A stretch of 64,000 nucleotides of DNA from Tepidiforma bonchosmolovskayae (GCF_008838325.1 NZ_CP042829.1:2294001-2358000); one strand, 5' to 3'. Shown: positions 24,428-32,772, counted from the stretch's first letter. Notes: a model not told the origin generated them from the letters alone. Translations and numbers: made by a program.

Positions 24428-24907
24428 CTACCCCCCCGCCGGGCGCTTCGGAACCATCACCTTCCGGCGGAAGTAGCACACCTCTTCGCCCCGCTGGTTG
24501 AACCCCCGTGTCTCCACCGTCACGATCCCGCGCGTCCCGTCGGAGGTCTCCTTTTTGTCCAGCACCGTCGTCTCGGCCCGGATCGTGTCGCCGTGGAAGG
24601 TCGGCTTCAGGTGCTTCAGGCTCTCGATTTCGAGGTTCGCGATCGCCTTGCCCGAGACGTCCGGCACGCTCATCCCCAGCACCAGCGAGTAGACGAGGTT
24701 GCCCACCACGACGTTCTGCTTGAAATGCGTCTCCTCCTCCGCGTACCACCGGTCGCTGTGCAGCGGGTGGTGGTTCATCGTGATGTCGCAGAAGAGGTGG
24801 TCCATCGCCTCCGTGATGGTCTTGCCGGGCCAGTGCTTGTACACGTCGCCGACTTCGAAGTCCTCGTAGTAGCGGCCGAACTTGTCCCGGCCATCGTAGA
24901 CAGTCAT
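24428..24907 (-). CDS. MaoC family hydratase (single hot-dog domain)
   Basis: MaoC-type enzymes hydrate enoyl-CoA or mesaconyl-like CoA esters. This 159-residue protein has the typical FGRYYEDFEVGDVYKHWPGKTITEAMDHLFCDITMNHHPLHSDRWYA pattern, beginning at residue 10, with the D-x4-NxxH-like catalytic Asp/His region. The substrate side is NVVVGNLVYSLVLGMSV. It follows an acyl-CoA dehydrogenase and lies near crotonyl-CoA carboxylase/reductase, as in ethylmalonyl-CoA pathway clusters where a MaoC protein hydrates mesaconyl-CoA; the dedicated mesaconyl-CoA hydratase is usually twice this length. The ATG at 24907 has a GGGGGAG ribosome binding site. Specific substrate is not certain. Confidence 0.85.
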   Translation of the reverse strand: MTVYDGRDKFGRYYEDFEVGDVYKHWPGKTITEAMDHLFCDITMNHHPLHSDRWYAEEETHFKQNVVVGNLVYSLVLGMSVPDVSGKAIANLEIESLKHLKPTFHGDTIRAETTVLDKKETSDGTRGIVTVETRGFNQRGEEVCYFRRKVMVPKRPAGG

Positions 24908-24962
24908 CTCGTGCGCTCCCCCATGGTGCTCGGAATCGATGTGCTCCCGGCCTGCCGGACGG

Positions 24963-26135
24963 CTAGACCGGGTACTCCTTCACGATGTTCCGGGCGATCA
25001 CGATCTTCTGGATATCGCTCGTCCCCTCGGCGATCACCATCAGCGGCGCGTCGCGGTAGAACCGCTCCAGCGGAAGCTCCTTGCTGTAGCCCACGCCGCC
25101 GTGGATCCGCATGGCATCGAGTACGCACTCCTGCGCGATCTCCGTGGCGAACAGCTTCGCCATTCCCGCGTCGAGGTCGCTCCGCGCACCCGAGTCCTTC
25201 TTCCGCGCGGCATCCAGCGTCAGGAGCCGCGCAGCCCGGATCTTCGTAATCATCTCGGCCAGCCGGAGCTGCTGCGCCTGGTGCTCGAAGATCGGTTTGC
25301 CGAACGCCTCCCGCTTCTGCGCATACCGGATCGCCTCGTCGAAGGCTGCCTGCGCTACCCCGACGCCGCGGGCCGCAACGTTGATGCGCCCAACCTCGAG
25401 CGCGCTCATCACGTGCTGGAACCCCTGGCCTTCCTTGCCGCCGAGCACCTGCGTCGCCGGCACTCGCGCGTCGTCGAACGTCAGCTCCGTCGTCTCCACG
25501 CCCTTGTAGCCGAGCTTCTCCAGCTTCCGCCCCGGCGTAAAGCCGGGCGTGCCCGCATCCACCAGGAAGGCGGTGATGCCGCGGTGCCGCGGCTGCGCGT
25601 CCGGGTCGGTCTTCGTCAGGACGAGGTAGACGCCCGCGCGCTGGCCGTTCGTCACCCACATCTTCTGGCCGTTGATGATGTAGTCGTCGCCGTCCCGGCG
25701 CGCGGTCGTCTTGATCGCCGCCGCGTCCGAACCCGCGTCCGGCTCGGTGATGCTGAGCGCGCACCGGATGTCGGGCGCCACCATCTTCGGCAGGTACTTC
25801 TGCTTCTGCTCTTCGGTGCCGTATTCGCTGATGGCATAGCCCACCAGCACGTGGGTGTTGATGATGCCCGCCAGGCTCATCCATCCCCGTGCAAGCTCGA
25901 TGCACACGCCCGCGTAGCACTCAAAGCTCAGGTCCAGTCCGCCGTACTTCTCCGGGATCTTGATCCCGAAGAGCCCCATGTCCGCCATGCCCTTCACAAG
26001 CGGCTCCGGGAACTCGTCCGCGTGCTCGTACTGGCTGGCGACCGGCTTCACCTCCCGGTCCACCCAGACGCCGACGTTGGTGACGATCTCCCGCGCCACC
26101 GGGTCTGTGATATCAGCTGCGTAATCCCTGGCCAT
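24963..26135 (-). CDS. Acyl-CoA dehydrogenase (candidate methylsuccinyl-CoA or short-chain type)
   Basis: The 390-residue flavoprotein has the complete acyl-CoA dehydrogenase pattern. It has LFGIKIPEKYGGLDLS, ALSITEPDAGSDAAAIKT for FAD and substrate binding, and WVTNGQRAGVYLV. It also has KREAFGKPIFEHQ, RIHGGVGYSKELPLERFYRDA, and a C-terminal AEGTSDI with the classical catalytic glutamate. The family takes electrons from saturated acyl-CoA to ETF. Its neighbours, a MaoC hydratase and crotonyl-CoA carboxylase/reductase, suggest methylsuccinyl-CoA or a related branched substrate, but this is context only. MARDYAADITD at 26135 is the start, preceded by an AGGA; upstream open frame is noise. Confidence 0.9.
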   Translation of the reverse strand: MARDYAADITDPVAREIVTNVGVWVDREVKPVASQYEHADEFPEPLVKGMADMGLFGIKIPEKYGGLDLSFECYAGVCIELARGWMSLAGIINTHVLVGYAISEYGTEEQKQKYLPKMVAPDIRCALSITEPDAGSDAAAIKTTARRDGDDYIINGQKMWVTNGQRAGVYLVLTKTDPDAQPRHRGITAFLVDAGTPGFTPGRKLEKLGYKGVETTELTFDDARVPATQVLGGKEGQGFQHVMSALEVGRINVAARGVGVAQAAFDEAIRYAQKREAFGKPIFEHQAQQLRLAEMITKIRAARLLTLDAARKKDSGARSDLDAGMAKLFATEIAQECVLDAMRIHGGVGYSKELPLERFYRDAPLMVIAEGTSDIQKIVIARNIVKEYPV

Positions 26136-26166
26136 GCGACAGTCCTGTTTGAATTCGTGCGTCCGA

Positions 26167-26195
26167 AGTATCCCCCACCGGTCGCCTTGTGACGA
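26167..26195 (-). promoter_or_regulatory. Candidate promoter of the acyl-CoA dehydrogenase-MaoC-PH operon
   Basis: On the minus strand TCGTCA (26195-26190) and GATACT (26172-26167) are 17 bases apart, giving a leader of about 25 bases with an AGGA before the ATG at 26135. The -35 matches only four of six consensus positions. Confidence 0.4.
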
Positions 26196-26283
26196 TGCGC
26201 GCGCACACCCCCGGCCACCTGCGGGCCGGTCAATCGTCGGGGTCGCGGGCCGGCCTTCCAGGCGGCGCCGGGGCCGGCACAAA

Positions 26284-26307
26284 GGCCCGGCCGAAAGCGG
26301 CCGGGCC
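26284..26307 (-). terminator. Hairpin terminator after ccr
   Basis: A perfect 10-bp stem (GGCCCGGCCG / CGGCCGGGCC) with an AAAG loop lies about 30 bases past the ccr stop. The minus-strand tail is only TTTGTG, so termination may be partial and allow read-through to the dehydrogenase. Confidence 0.65.
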
Positions 26308-26335
26308 CCTCCGTGCCGGACAGCAGAGCCCGGTG

Positions 26336-27604
26336 TCAGGCCCCTTTGAGCGTCTTCAGCCCTTCACGCGGCGCGCCGACGAGGATCGCCATGTTCCCGT
26401 CCGGGTGCCGGTTCTCGTACATCAGCTGGTGGCACAGCCCTGTCTCTTCGAACTTGAACACGCGCGAGAGGCACGGGTCGATTTTCCCGGCCACTACCAG
26501 GTCGTTGAACGCGTAGGCCTGCTCGTCATTCGCAAAGTGCGAGCCCTGGAGCCGCTTCTGCCGCATCCACAGGTAGCGCAGGTCGACGTCGGCGTTGTAG
26601 CCGGTCGTGCCCGCGCAGATCACCACCATCCCGCCCGTGTCGCACACGAAGATGGAGGTCGGCACGGTGTCCTGCCCGGGGTGCTCGAAGACGATGCGCG
26701 GGTTCTTCCGCTCACCGAGGATGTCCCAGATCGCCTTGCCGAAGGCCCGCGCGCCCGCCGTGAACTTCGCCATCGATTCGTTGTCCGTCCAGTCGGGCAG
26801 CCGGCCCCAATGGTCGAACGCCTTCCGGTTGATGCAGCCCACGGCCCCGAGCCGCTTGCAGAAGTCGTACTTCGACTCGCTCGACACCACTGCGATCGGC
26901 TTTGCGCCGACCTGCGCGGCCAGCTGGATCGCCATCGAACCGAGGCCGCCGGCCCCGCCCCACACCAGAACCACATCCCCTTCCTGCACCGTGTGCGGCG
27001 GCCAGCCGAAGAGCATCCGGTAGGCCGTCGCCCCAACCAGCGTCGGCGCAGCTGCCTCTTCCCAGGTGAGGTGCGGTGCCTTCGGCATGCACTGGTGCGC
27101 CTGCACCTTCGTGAACTGCGCGAACGAACCCCACGTCGTCTCGTACCCCCAAATGCGATAGCTCGGGTGGTACATCGGGTCGAGCCCGGCCTTGATCTCG
27201 GGCGCGTGCACGTCCCACGTGCCGCAGTGGATCACGACCTCGTCGCCAACCTTCCAGTTCGTGACGTTCGACCCGACCTTCCAGATGATGCCGGAAGCAT
27301 CCGAGCCGCCGATGTGGTGGTCCCACGGCTGGCCTTCCTTCTGCCGGGCTGCAATCACGTCGACCGGAACGCCGAGGCCTGCCCAGACGTTGTTGTAGTT
27401 CACGCCCGCGGCCATCACGTACACCAGCACGTCGTCCGGCCCGATCTCGGGCACGTCGATCACCTCGACTTGGAACGCCTGGGTCGGCTGGCCGAAGCGC
27501 GACTGCCGGATAACCTGCGCGTACATCTTCTTCGGCACATGGCCGAGCGGGGGCATCTCGCCGATTTCGTAGAGGTCCTTAAGGGTTTCGGTCGTCATCT
27601 CCAT
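26336..27604 (-). CDS. ccr: Crotonyl-CoA carboxylase/reductase
   Basis: CCR reductively carboxylates crotonyl-CoA to ethylmalonyl-CoA with NADPH and CO2, the key step of the ethylmalonyl-CoA pathway, and it also supplies extender units to polyketide synthesis. The 422-residue MDR-fold protein has [34 protein letters not shown] and the Rossmann loop [16 protein letters not shown]. The characteristic [18 protein letters not shown] near residue 375 contains the CO2-pocket histidine of the family. The ATG at 27604 is followed by a second ATG two codons in. Upstream lies an operator-like inverted repeat. A plain crotonyl-CoA reductase is less likely given these motifs. Confidence 0.92.
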   Translation of the reverse strand: MEMTTETLKDLYEIGEMPPLGHVPKKMYAQVIRQSRFGQPTQAFQVEVIDVPEIGPDDVLVYVMAAGVNYNNVWAGLGVPVDVIAARQKEGQPWDHHIGGSDASGIIWKVGSNVTNWKVGDEVVIHCGTWDVHAPEIKAGLDPMYHPSYRIWGYETTWGSFAQFTKVQAHQCMPKAPHLTWEEAAAPTLVGATAYRMLFGWPPHTVQEGDVVLVWGGAGGLGSMAIQLAAQVGAKPIAVVSSESKYDFCKRLGAVGCINRKAFDHWGRLPDWTDNESMAKFTAGARAFGKAIWDILGERKNPRIVFEHPGQDTVPTSIFVCDTGGMVVICAGTTGYNADVDLRYLWMRQKRLQGSHFANDEQAYAFNDLVVAGKIDPCLSRVFKFEETGLCHQLMYENRHPDGNMAILVGAPREGLKTLKGA

Positions 27605-27664
27605 GCTCCTCGGGCGGGCTCCCGGCCCGTCCCTTCGCGGGTCTGGCACCGGTCCACGGGCCGA

Positions 27665-27701
27665 ACGCGCCAATACTATCGGATCGCTATTGGCGCGTAA
27701 A
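27665..27701 (-). promoter_or_regulatory. ccr: ccr promoter covered by an 11-bp inverted repeat
   Basis: ACGCGCCAATA (27665-27675) and TATTGGCGCGT (27688-27698) are perfect inverted arms around a 12-base spacer. Within this, TTTACG (27701-27696) and TAGTAT (27678-27673) are spaced by 17 bases on the minus strand, so the repeat would cover the -35 to -10 region. This is the layout of a repressor or activator operator; no regulator gene is adjacent. Confidence 0.65.
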
Positions 27702-27738
27702 CGGGCTTCGGCCGCGAGCCATAGGCGCTGCGTATGCC

Positions 27739-28824
27739 TCAGCGCCCCGGCGAATCCAGCCGCACCTCTCTGCCCTCCCGGGCGCTCCGGTAGCACGCAT
27801 CGACCACCCGGTGGGCGGCCAGCGCCGTTCGGAAGTCGGGAAACGCGGGCCGCCGCGCCGCCGCGCACTGCAGAAACGCGACGTCTTCCATCATCCCCGC
27901 CCGGGCGAGCGGCGCCTCCGCCTCGTTCAGACCGGCCAGCGCGACATACCGCTCGAACACCTCGTCGGCGCTCAGTTCGCGCACCGGCCCGCTGCGCCCC
28001 TGCACGCGGATCGGGCCGACGAAGTCGTGCTCAGTCGCGAAGTACCCGCCCTCGAAGAACACCTCCAGGAACCGCGTCGAGGGACGGTCGTCGAGTCCGT
28101 GCCACACCGATGTCAGCGTCGTCTGGTGTCCGCCGGCGTGCTGGAATGTCACCAGCGCCACGTCCTCGACCCCCGGGTGCCCCGGCGTCACCTCCCGTGT
28201 GTGGCATCGCACCGCCGAAATTTCGCCGAACAGCCAGCGGAACACGTCCACGTCGTGAATCGAATGCTCAATGAGCGTCCCGCCGCCGGCGCGGTCGAAG
28301 CTGCCCCGCCAGCTGCTGTTGTAATGCCCGCGGACCGGGAAGAACTGGTCATCCCGCAGGTGGGCCGTCAGGAACGGCCCGAGCCCGGGGTCGCGCATCA
28401 GGTCGGCCAGCACGGTCAGCACCGGGGAGTACCGCAGCACCAGCCCCACCTGGTTAACGACTCCCGCGCCCTCGACCGCCTCCACCATCGCCTCCACCTC
28501 CGGCAGCGTCCGCGCGAGCGGCTTCTCGCAGAAAACGTCGAGTCCCCGCCGGGCCGCCTCCGCGACCAGCGCCGGGTGTTCGGCCGTCTCCGTGCAGATG
28601 TACACAGCGGTCAACCCGGGATAGTCCAGCAGCTCCGGCGCGTTGTCGGTGACCAGCTCCGCACCGACGATGCCCGCAAACGCCTCCGCACGCGCGCGGT
28701 CGCGGTCGCAGACTGCGACGTACCGTGCCTCGACGACGCCCGAGCGGATGGCACCCCGCAAATTGCGCGAATGAAAGCGGCCAATATGGCCGCAGCCGAT
28801 GAGCCCGACGACTGGAACTGGCAA
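27739..28824 (-). CDS. Gfo/Idh/MocA family oxidoreductase
   Basis: These NAD(P)-dependent enzymes act on sugars, inositols or related polyols. The 361-residue protein has an N-terminal Rossmann domain with [17 protein letters not shown]. It has the [22 protein letters not shown] region and the conserved [17 protein letters not shown] motif with its catalytic lysine near residue 100. The C-terminal domain has [21 protein letters not shown], with the HxxD-type histidine. Substrate is not readable. It ends about 60 bases above the ccr promoter and reads the same way, so a shared transcript is possible. The gap up to the tRNA-Asn gene (28825-29061) holds no gene that I can support. Confidence 0.88.
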   Translation of the reverse strand: MPVPVVGLIGCGHIGRFHSRNLRGAIRSGVVEARYVAVCDRDRARAEAFAGIVGAELVTDNAPELLDYPGLTAVYICTETAEHPALVAEAARRGLDVFCEKPLARTLPEVEAMVEAVEGAGVVNQVGLVLRYSPVLTVLADLMRDPGLGPFLTAHLRDDQFFPVRGHYNSSWRGSFDRAGGGTLIEHSIHDVDVFRWLFGEISAVRCHTREVTPGHPGVEDVALVTFQHAGGHQTTLTSVWHGLDDRPSTRFLEVFFEGGYFATEHDFVGPIRVQGRSGPVRELSADEVFERYVALAGLNEAEAPLARAGMMEDVAFLQCAAARRPAFPDFRTALAAHRVVDACYRSAREGREVRLDSPGR

Positions 28825-29061
28825 GCGAAGACCGCCTTCACGGTTTTTCCGGCATTTTACGGGTGACTTGCGGAATTCCGGTGAAGGACGCCGGCCGTCC
28901 CCGGCAAGCTACTGCCGCGGCCGCCGGCGGGAGGATCCACCTGGGGGCGCAAGTGACTTCCCGCCGGTGGCCGTTTGCCACGCTCCGGTGCCACGTGTGC
29001 GCCGCGTTTCAGGGCTGCACCCGGTTGCGCGTCTCGCCCCGCGATCCGAAACTCAGGATGT

Positions 29062-29136
29062 TCCCCGGTAGCTCAACGGTAGAGCGCGCGGCTGTTAACC
29101 GCTAGGTTCGAGGTTCGAATCCTCGCCGGGGAGCCA
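29062..29136 (+). tRNA. tRNA-Asn (anticodon GTT)
   Basis: The cloverleaf has a seven-base acceptor stem (TCCCCGG / CCGGGGA), D-arm GCTC...GAGC, anticodon loop CTGTTAA reading GTT, T-arm CGAGG-TTCGAAT-CCTCG, discriminator G and an encoded CCA. The first anticodon-stem pair is C-T, a small mismatch. It is a single-copy tRNA between protein genes. Confidence 0.96.
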
Positions 29137-29305
29137 CCCCTGCGCCGGGTCAGCGCGCCCGTTCTTCCCCCGCTGGCGAATCGAACCGCTCCTCATCCGC
29201 AACTCCCCAGGCGCCATTCCCGGTAGATACCGCTTCGGTGGTGCCGCTCTGCGCCCGGGATGCGGGGGCTGGAGCACCCGGCCCGTCACAGACCCCGGCA
29301 AGCGC

Positions 29306-29333
29306 ACAGGCCCGGCGATTTCGCCGGGCCTGT
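29306..29333. terminator. Bidirectional hairpin between tRNA-Asn and tRNA-Phe
   Basis: A 13-base perfect inverted repeat (ACAGGCCCGGCGA / TCGCCGGGCCTGT) with a two-base centre sits 14 bases past the 3' end of the minus-strand tRNA-Phe and far downstream of tRNA-Asn. No long T-tract follows on either strand. The remaining bases of 29137-29305 contain no gene I can support. Confidence 0.65.
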
Positions 29334-29346
29334 CCATTCTCATGCC

Positions 29347-29422
29347 TGGTGCTGAGGCTCGGGATCGAACCGAGGACACCGGCATTTTCAGTGCCGTGCT
29401 CTACCAACTGAGCTACCTCAGC
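29347..29422 (-). tRNA. tRNA-Phe (anticodon GAA)
   Basis: Read on the minus strand, GCTGAGG pairs with CCTCAGC as the acceptor stem. The D-arm is GCTC AGTTGGTA GAGC, the anticodon loop CTGAAAA reads GAA, the T-arm is CTCGG-TTCGATC-CCGAG, the discriminator is A and CCA is encoded. All stems are well formed. Confidence 0.97.
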
Positions 29423-29485
29423 GCCGTCGCTTCATGCTAGGTTCACGCCCGCCCGCCGGTCAAGGCGCGGCTCACGCCCCGGCAG

Positions 29486-29491
29486 TATCAT
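29486..29491 (+). promoter_or_regulatory. -10-like element abutting the epoxide hydrolase gene (leaderless candidate)
   Basis: TATCAT ends eight bases before the ATG at 29500, and no ribosome binding site is present. Confidence 0.45.
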
Positions 29492-29499
29492 TCCCGGCC

Positions 29500-30636
29500 A
29501 TGAGCATCCGCCCCTTCACCATCAGCGTCCCTGGTGAGGTCCTCGCCGACCTCCGCGAACGGCTCGCCCGGACCCGCTGGCCGGAGCAGCTTCCCGACGC
29601 CGGCTGGGACTACGGCGCCAACCTCGCCTACATCCGCGAACTCTGCGACTACTGGGCCAACGGCTACGACTGGCGCCTCCACGAAAGCCACCTCAACCGC
29701 TATCCCGGCTTCCTCGCAGAGGTCGATGGCGTCGACCTGCACTTTTGGCACATCACGAGCGGAAACCCATCCGCCATCCCCCTCCTCCTGGTTCACGGCT
29801 GGCCCGGCTCCATCTTCGAGTTCAATTTCATCATCGACCGGCTCGTGCACCCCGAAGCCCACGGCAACTCCGCCGCCGATGCCTTCGACCTCGTCATCCC
29901 TGCGCTCCCCGGCTTCGGGTTCGGCGGCAAACCGCGCGAGCGCGGCTGGGGCATCTCCCGCATTGCCGCCGCCTTTCACACCCTCATGACCCGCGAGCTC
30001 GGCTACCGGCGCTACGGCGTCCAGGGCGGCGACTGGGGCGGCATCATCTCCGCCAAAATGGCGTCCGCCTATCCCGAGAGCGTCATCGGCGCCCACCTGA
30101 ACTTCCTCTTCGTCCAGCCCCCGCCGAACCCGACCGAGGAAGACCGCAAATACATCGCCGCCCGCGATGCTTTCCAGGCGAACGAAACAGGCTACTCCCT
30201 CACCCAGGGGACCAAGCCCGATTCCCTCACACTCGCCCAGTCCGATTCCCCTGCCGGGCTCGCCGCCTGGGTCGTCGAAAAGTTCCACACCTGGGGCGAC
30301 GTCGGCAGCAACATCGAAGAGACGTTCTCAAAAGATGTGTTGCTGACGAACCTCATGTTCTACTGGGCGCCGAACAGTGTCGCCTCGTCGGCCCGCATCT
30401 ATTACGAGGCGCGCCGCGACCCCGCCGGCTTCGTCTACCCGCGGGTCGAAGTGCCCACCGGCGTGGCCGTCTTCCCGCGCGAGCCGTGGCGGGTGCCCCG
30501 CCACTGGGCAGAGCAGCGCTTCAACATCGTCCACTGGACCGAAATGCCCCGGGGCGGCCACTTCGCAGCCCTCGAACAGCCGGCCCTCCTCGCCAGCGAC
30601 ATCATCGCCTTCTTCCGTCCGCTCCGCGCCCGGTGA
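29500..30636 (+). CDS. Epoxide hydrolase (alpha/beta hydrolase)
   Basis: This 378-residue protein matches microsomal-type epoxide hydrolases, which open epoxides to diols through an aspartyl ester. It has the N-terminal lid segment FTISVPGEVLADLRERLART and the oxyanion HGWPGSIFEF. The nucleophile elbow GGDWGGIISAKMA has the aspartate near residue 179, and the C-terminal catalytic histidine is in RGGHFAALEQP. The cap region is tyrosine-rich as usual. Juvenile-hormone or limonene-type substrates are possible, but sequence alone does not say. It stands alone on the plus strand after the tRNA genes with its own -10-like element, and converges on an NTF2-like gene. Confidence 0.9.
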   Translation: MSIRPFTISVPGEVLADLRERLARTRWPEQLPDAGWDYGANLAYIRELCDYWANGYDWRLHESHLNRYPGFLAEVDGVDLHFWHITSGNPSAIPLLLVHGWPGSIFEFNFIIDRLVHPEAHGNSAADAFDLVIPALPGFGFGGKPRERGWGISRIAAAFHTLMTRELGYRRYGVQGGDWGGIISAKMASAYPESVIGAHLNFLFVQPPPNPTEEDRKYIAARDAFQANETGYSLTQGTKPDSLTLAQSDSPAGLAAWVVEKFHTWGDVGSNIEETFSKDVLLTNLMFYWAPNSVASSARIYYEARRDPAGFVYPRVEVPTGVAVFPREPWRVPRHWAEQRFNIVHWTEMPRGGHFAALEQPALLASDIIAFFRPLRAR

Positions 30637-30667
30637 CGCCCCGGGCCGGCGTCACCCGGGCCGCCGG

Positions 30668-31021
30668 CTACGGCAGCGTGTGCGTATACACCTCATTGAA
30701 AGTGATGCGGTCGCCCTCGAGCAGCACAAGGTCAAACCCCCGCAGCCTCCGCGCGGAGCCGTCCGGGAGTGTCACCGTGCAGTACCAGCGGCCGCAGTAA
30801 CCCCCCGGGATCGGCCAGACCTCGTCCGGGATGTAGGTCATTGGCGGCGTCGCGGCGAACAGCCCCTCGAGGTACGCCTTCAGCGCCGCGTGCCCCTTTA
30901 CGCCCTGCGGCACCTGGCCGTCCCGGTACTCGACCTCCGGGTGGTAGAACTCCAGCAGCCGGAGGACGTCCTTCTCCGTCCAGGCCCTCAGCCAGTCGGC
31001 GTTGTACTGTGCGATGTCCAT
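30668..31021 (-). CDS. NTF2-like (SnoaL-type) small protein
   Basis: The 117-residue protein is an NTF2-fold cone: YNADWLRAWTEKDVLRLLEFYHPEVEYRD is the typical first helix and strand, followed by GHAALKAYLEGLFAATPPM and WYCTVTLPDGSARRLRGFDLVLLEGDRI. The domain serves as an enzyme (isomerase or cyclase) or as a ligand-binding protein. No unique catalytic pair is evident. The start at 31021 is an ATG; longer frames reach back into the next gene and are shadow. It is 61 bases after the coiled-coil protein gene and probably its transcript partner. Function is not assignable. Confidence 0.8.
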   Translation of the reverse strand: MDIAQYNADWLRAWTEKDVLRLLEFYHPEVEYRDGQVPQGVKGHAALKAYLEGLFAATPPMTYIPDEVWPIPGGYCGRWYCTVTLPDGSARRLRGFDLVLLEGDRITFNEVYTHTLP

Positions 31022-31082
31022 CGGTCCTCCATCGGGGGCAGGTGCGGCCCCGCGGAGTGTACCCCGGCGTCCGCCCCTGGGG

Positions 31083-31628
31083 TCACTCCAGTTCGACGAT
31101 GAGGGTCGCCCGCTCGTTGTCGATTGCGTTGATGGACACCCGCGCCACGCCTTCCAGGTTGGCCAGCCGCTCCTGGAAGTCGAGCAGCTCGCCGAACCCC
31201 TTCCCCCGCACGTCAACCTGCAGCCGGCGCCCGCGCAGCTCGGAGTCCGCCTGCCCGGCCGGCGGCGGCTCGGCCGGGGGCCGCGCGCTCTTCTGACCTT
31301 TCAGCCCTCCGGCGAGCCCCTCGAGCCCGGCCACAACCTGCGCGATGCTCGCCGCCGCCGCGAGGTACTCCTGGCGCAGCTGCAGGAGCGGCGCCGCAAT
31401 CGCCTCAGAAAGCGCCCCTGCCACCGACGACGGTGAGCTGCCTGCCTGGGCACGCGTCGCTTCCGCGAGCCGGTCCTCGAGTTCTGCCAGCCGGTCGAGG
31501 AGCCGCTCGTAGTCCTGGCGCAACAGGTCGTACCGCCGCCGCAGCTGGCGCACCGTCGCATCCCCCGACGCAGCTTCCTGCAATCGCTCCAGGATCACAT
31601 CCTCAGGCTCGCTGTCGTGCTCTCCCAC
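31083..31628 (-). CDS. Coiled-coil protein with a small unknown C-terminal domain
   Basis: I do not recognise a named family. The 181-residue protein begins with GTG and runs through a long coiled coil at about residues 20-60 rich in Arg, Leu and Glu (LRRRYDLLRQDYERLLDRLA). A second helical stretch follows, then a proline-rich link (residues about 115-125). The C-terminal 55-residue domain reads like a small alpha/beta fold (VDVRGKGFGELLDFQERLAN, GVARVSINAIDNERATLIVELE). Acidic and arginine residues dominate. The gene lies 45 bases after the atypical regulator gene and before the NTF2-like gene, so the three may form an operon. Confidence 0.72.
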   Translation of the reverse strand: MGEHDSEPEDVILERLQEAASGDATVRQLRRRYDLLRQDYERLLDRLAELEDRLAEATRAQAGSSPSSVAGALSEAIAAPLLQLRQEYLAAAASIAQVVAGLEGLAGGLKGQKSARPPAEPPPAGQADSELRGRRLQVDVRGKGFGELLDFQERLANLEGVARVSINAIDNERATLIVELE

Positions 31629-31673
31629 GTCAACCTTCCCGGGAGGTACGCGCCCGGGAGCCGCGGGAGTGCC

Positions 31674-32429
31674 TCAGGCCTGCCGGGCCGGGAGCATCGT
31701 TCGCTCCCGACCGCCCTCGAGCCGATATCCGAACCCCCGCACCGTCACCAGGTACCGCGGGGCCTGCTCGTCCGGCTCGAGCTTCCGCCTGATCCGGCGG
31801 ACGTAGACCTTAAACACGTCCTGTGCTTCCCGCGGAAGATAGCGGTAATCATCCGAGACGGCGTTCAGGATTTCGTGCGGCTTGAGCACCCGCCCGCTGT
31901 TGCGGGCCATGTACTCCACGATCCGGAATTCCGCCGCGGTGAGTGGTACCACCATCCCCCCGCGCTGCACCTCGCATCGATCAACATCGACCACAAGGTC
32001 GCCGACCTGAAGGACGCCGCTATTCGCGCCGCTGGCCGCATCATACGCCCCGGCCCGCCGCAGCACGGCGCGCACCTGCGCGACCACCACCCGCGGGTCT
32101 GCCCCTAGCTCCAGGCAGGCCTCGGCCCCGGCCGTAAATGCCTCGGCGACCAGCTCCGGGAGCGCTGCATCGAATACCGCGACCACCGGCCTCCCGCACG
32201 CTGCCAGCCGCGCGACATCAACCAGCCCGGAAACTCCGTCGCAATCGATCGCGCGGCAGACCAGGTCGAATTCCCCCGACTCCGCCATCCGCAGCGCTGC
32301 TTCGCCGGGCTCCCGCTCGAGCACCGCCAGTCCGCCGCTGTGCAGCGCACGGACAAAGTGGCGGGTCTCCATGGCGCCCGGAGCAACCAGCAGGCAGCTG
32401 AGGAAGCGGGGAGAAAGGCTGCCGTCCAT
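31674..32429 (-). CDS. OmpR-type winged-helix regulator with a degenerate receiver domain
   Basis: The 251-residue protein has an N-terminal receiver-like domain (residues about 10-125) and a C-terminal OmpR/PhoB DNA-binding domain. The latter has [26 protein letters not shown] and the recognition region [17 protein letters not shown]. In the receiver half the acidic pair normally following the first strand is missing ([13 protein letters not shown]). The usual phosphoacceptor aspartate after DLV is replaced ([15 protein letters not shown]). No histidine kinase is nearby. It may act without phosphorylation or respond to another signal. A strong -10 lies about 55 bases upstream on the same strand. 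Confidence 0.85.
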   Translation of the reverse strand: MDGSLSPRFLSCLLVAPGAMETRHFVRALHSGGLAVLEREPGEAALRMAESGEFDLVCRAIDCDGVSGLVDVARLAACGRPVVAVFDAALPELVAEAFTAGAEACLELGADPRVVVAQVRAVLRRAGAYDAASGANSGVLQVGDLVVDVDRCEVQRGGMVVPLTAAEFRIVEYMARNSGRVLKPHEILNAVSDDYRYLPREAQDVFKVYVRRIRRKLEPDEQAPRYLVTVRGFGYRLEGGRERTMLPARQA

Positions 32430-32485
32430 CGTTACCTGTACGTTCCCGAATCTCCACCGGGGCAGGCCCCGGGCCGGTGCGTGGG

Positions 32486-32513
32486 ATTATATCCACGTTT
32501 GTCAAGAGGTAAA
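32486..32513 (-). promoter_or_regulatory. Promoter of the atypical regulator gene
   Basis: On the minus strand TATAAT (32491-32486) is a perfect -10, with TTTACC (32513-32508) as a -35 at 16-base spacing. A TTGACA at 32505-32500 lies too close to pair with it. The -10 sits in a near-palindrome, GTGGATATAATCCCAC. The rest of the gap to 32625 is relatively AT-rich and shows no other feature. Confidence 0.65.
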
Positions 32514-32625
32514 GACCCTATTTTTGTCGCCGGTCTCCCTGATGTCGCCGGCGCCCGCGCGCCGCCCGCAAAATCGGGCGAATCCCGAATTGTTGCGCCC
32601 GCCCGGGCCGGCCGAATCTTTCGAT

Positions 32626-32772
32626 ATGGGACAGGCACAGCGCATCCACACCTACGACGACGAACTTCACGAGCGCCGGCGCCGGCTCGCCATCGTGCGC
32701 CCTATCGTGGATTTCGAAGAGGAGCGCCTGAAGCGCCTCCGCGAAAAGGCGCGCGACACCCGCGACCCCTGA
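32626..32772 (+). CDS. Small charged protein of 48 residues
   Basis: A 48-residue frame starts at ATG 32626. The translation is [20 protein letters not shown] followed by a helix rich in Glu, Arg and Leu that ends KARDTRDP. It is mostly charged and likely helical, with no signal or membrane segment. It is not family-recognisable. It diverges from the atypical regulator gene and precedes the mutase promoter by about 20 bases. A GAATCT seven bases before the ATG might be a -10. Codon use is like plus-strand neighbours. Confidence is moderate because short frames in GC-rich DNA can be chance. Confidence 0.5.
   Translation: MGQAQRIHTYDDELHERRRRLAIVRPIVDFEEERLKRLREKARDTRDP

Noticed and set aside
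28863-29105. 80-codon plus-strand frame before and over tRNA-Asn
   Set aside because: It runs through the tRNA gene and shows no family or start signal.
32500-32505. TTGACA on the minus strand as -35 for the regulator gene
   Set aside because: It is only eight bases from the TATAAT, and no -10 lies 16-18 bases downstream of it.
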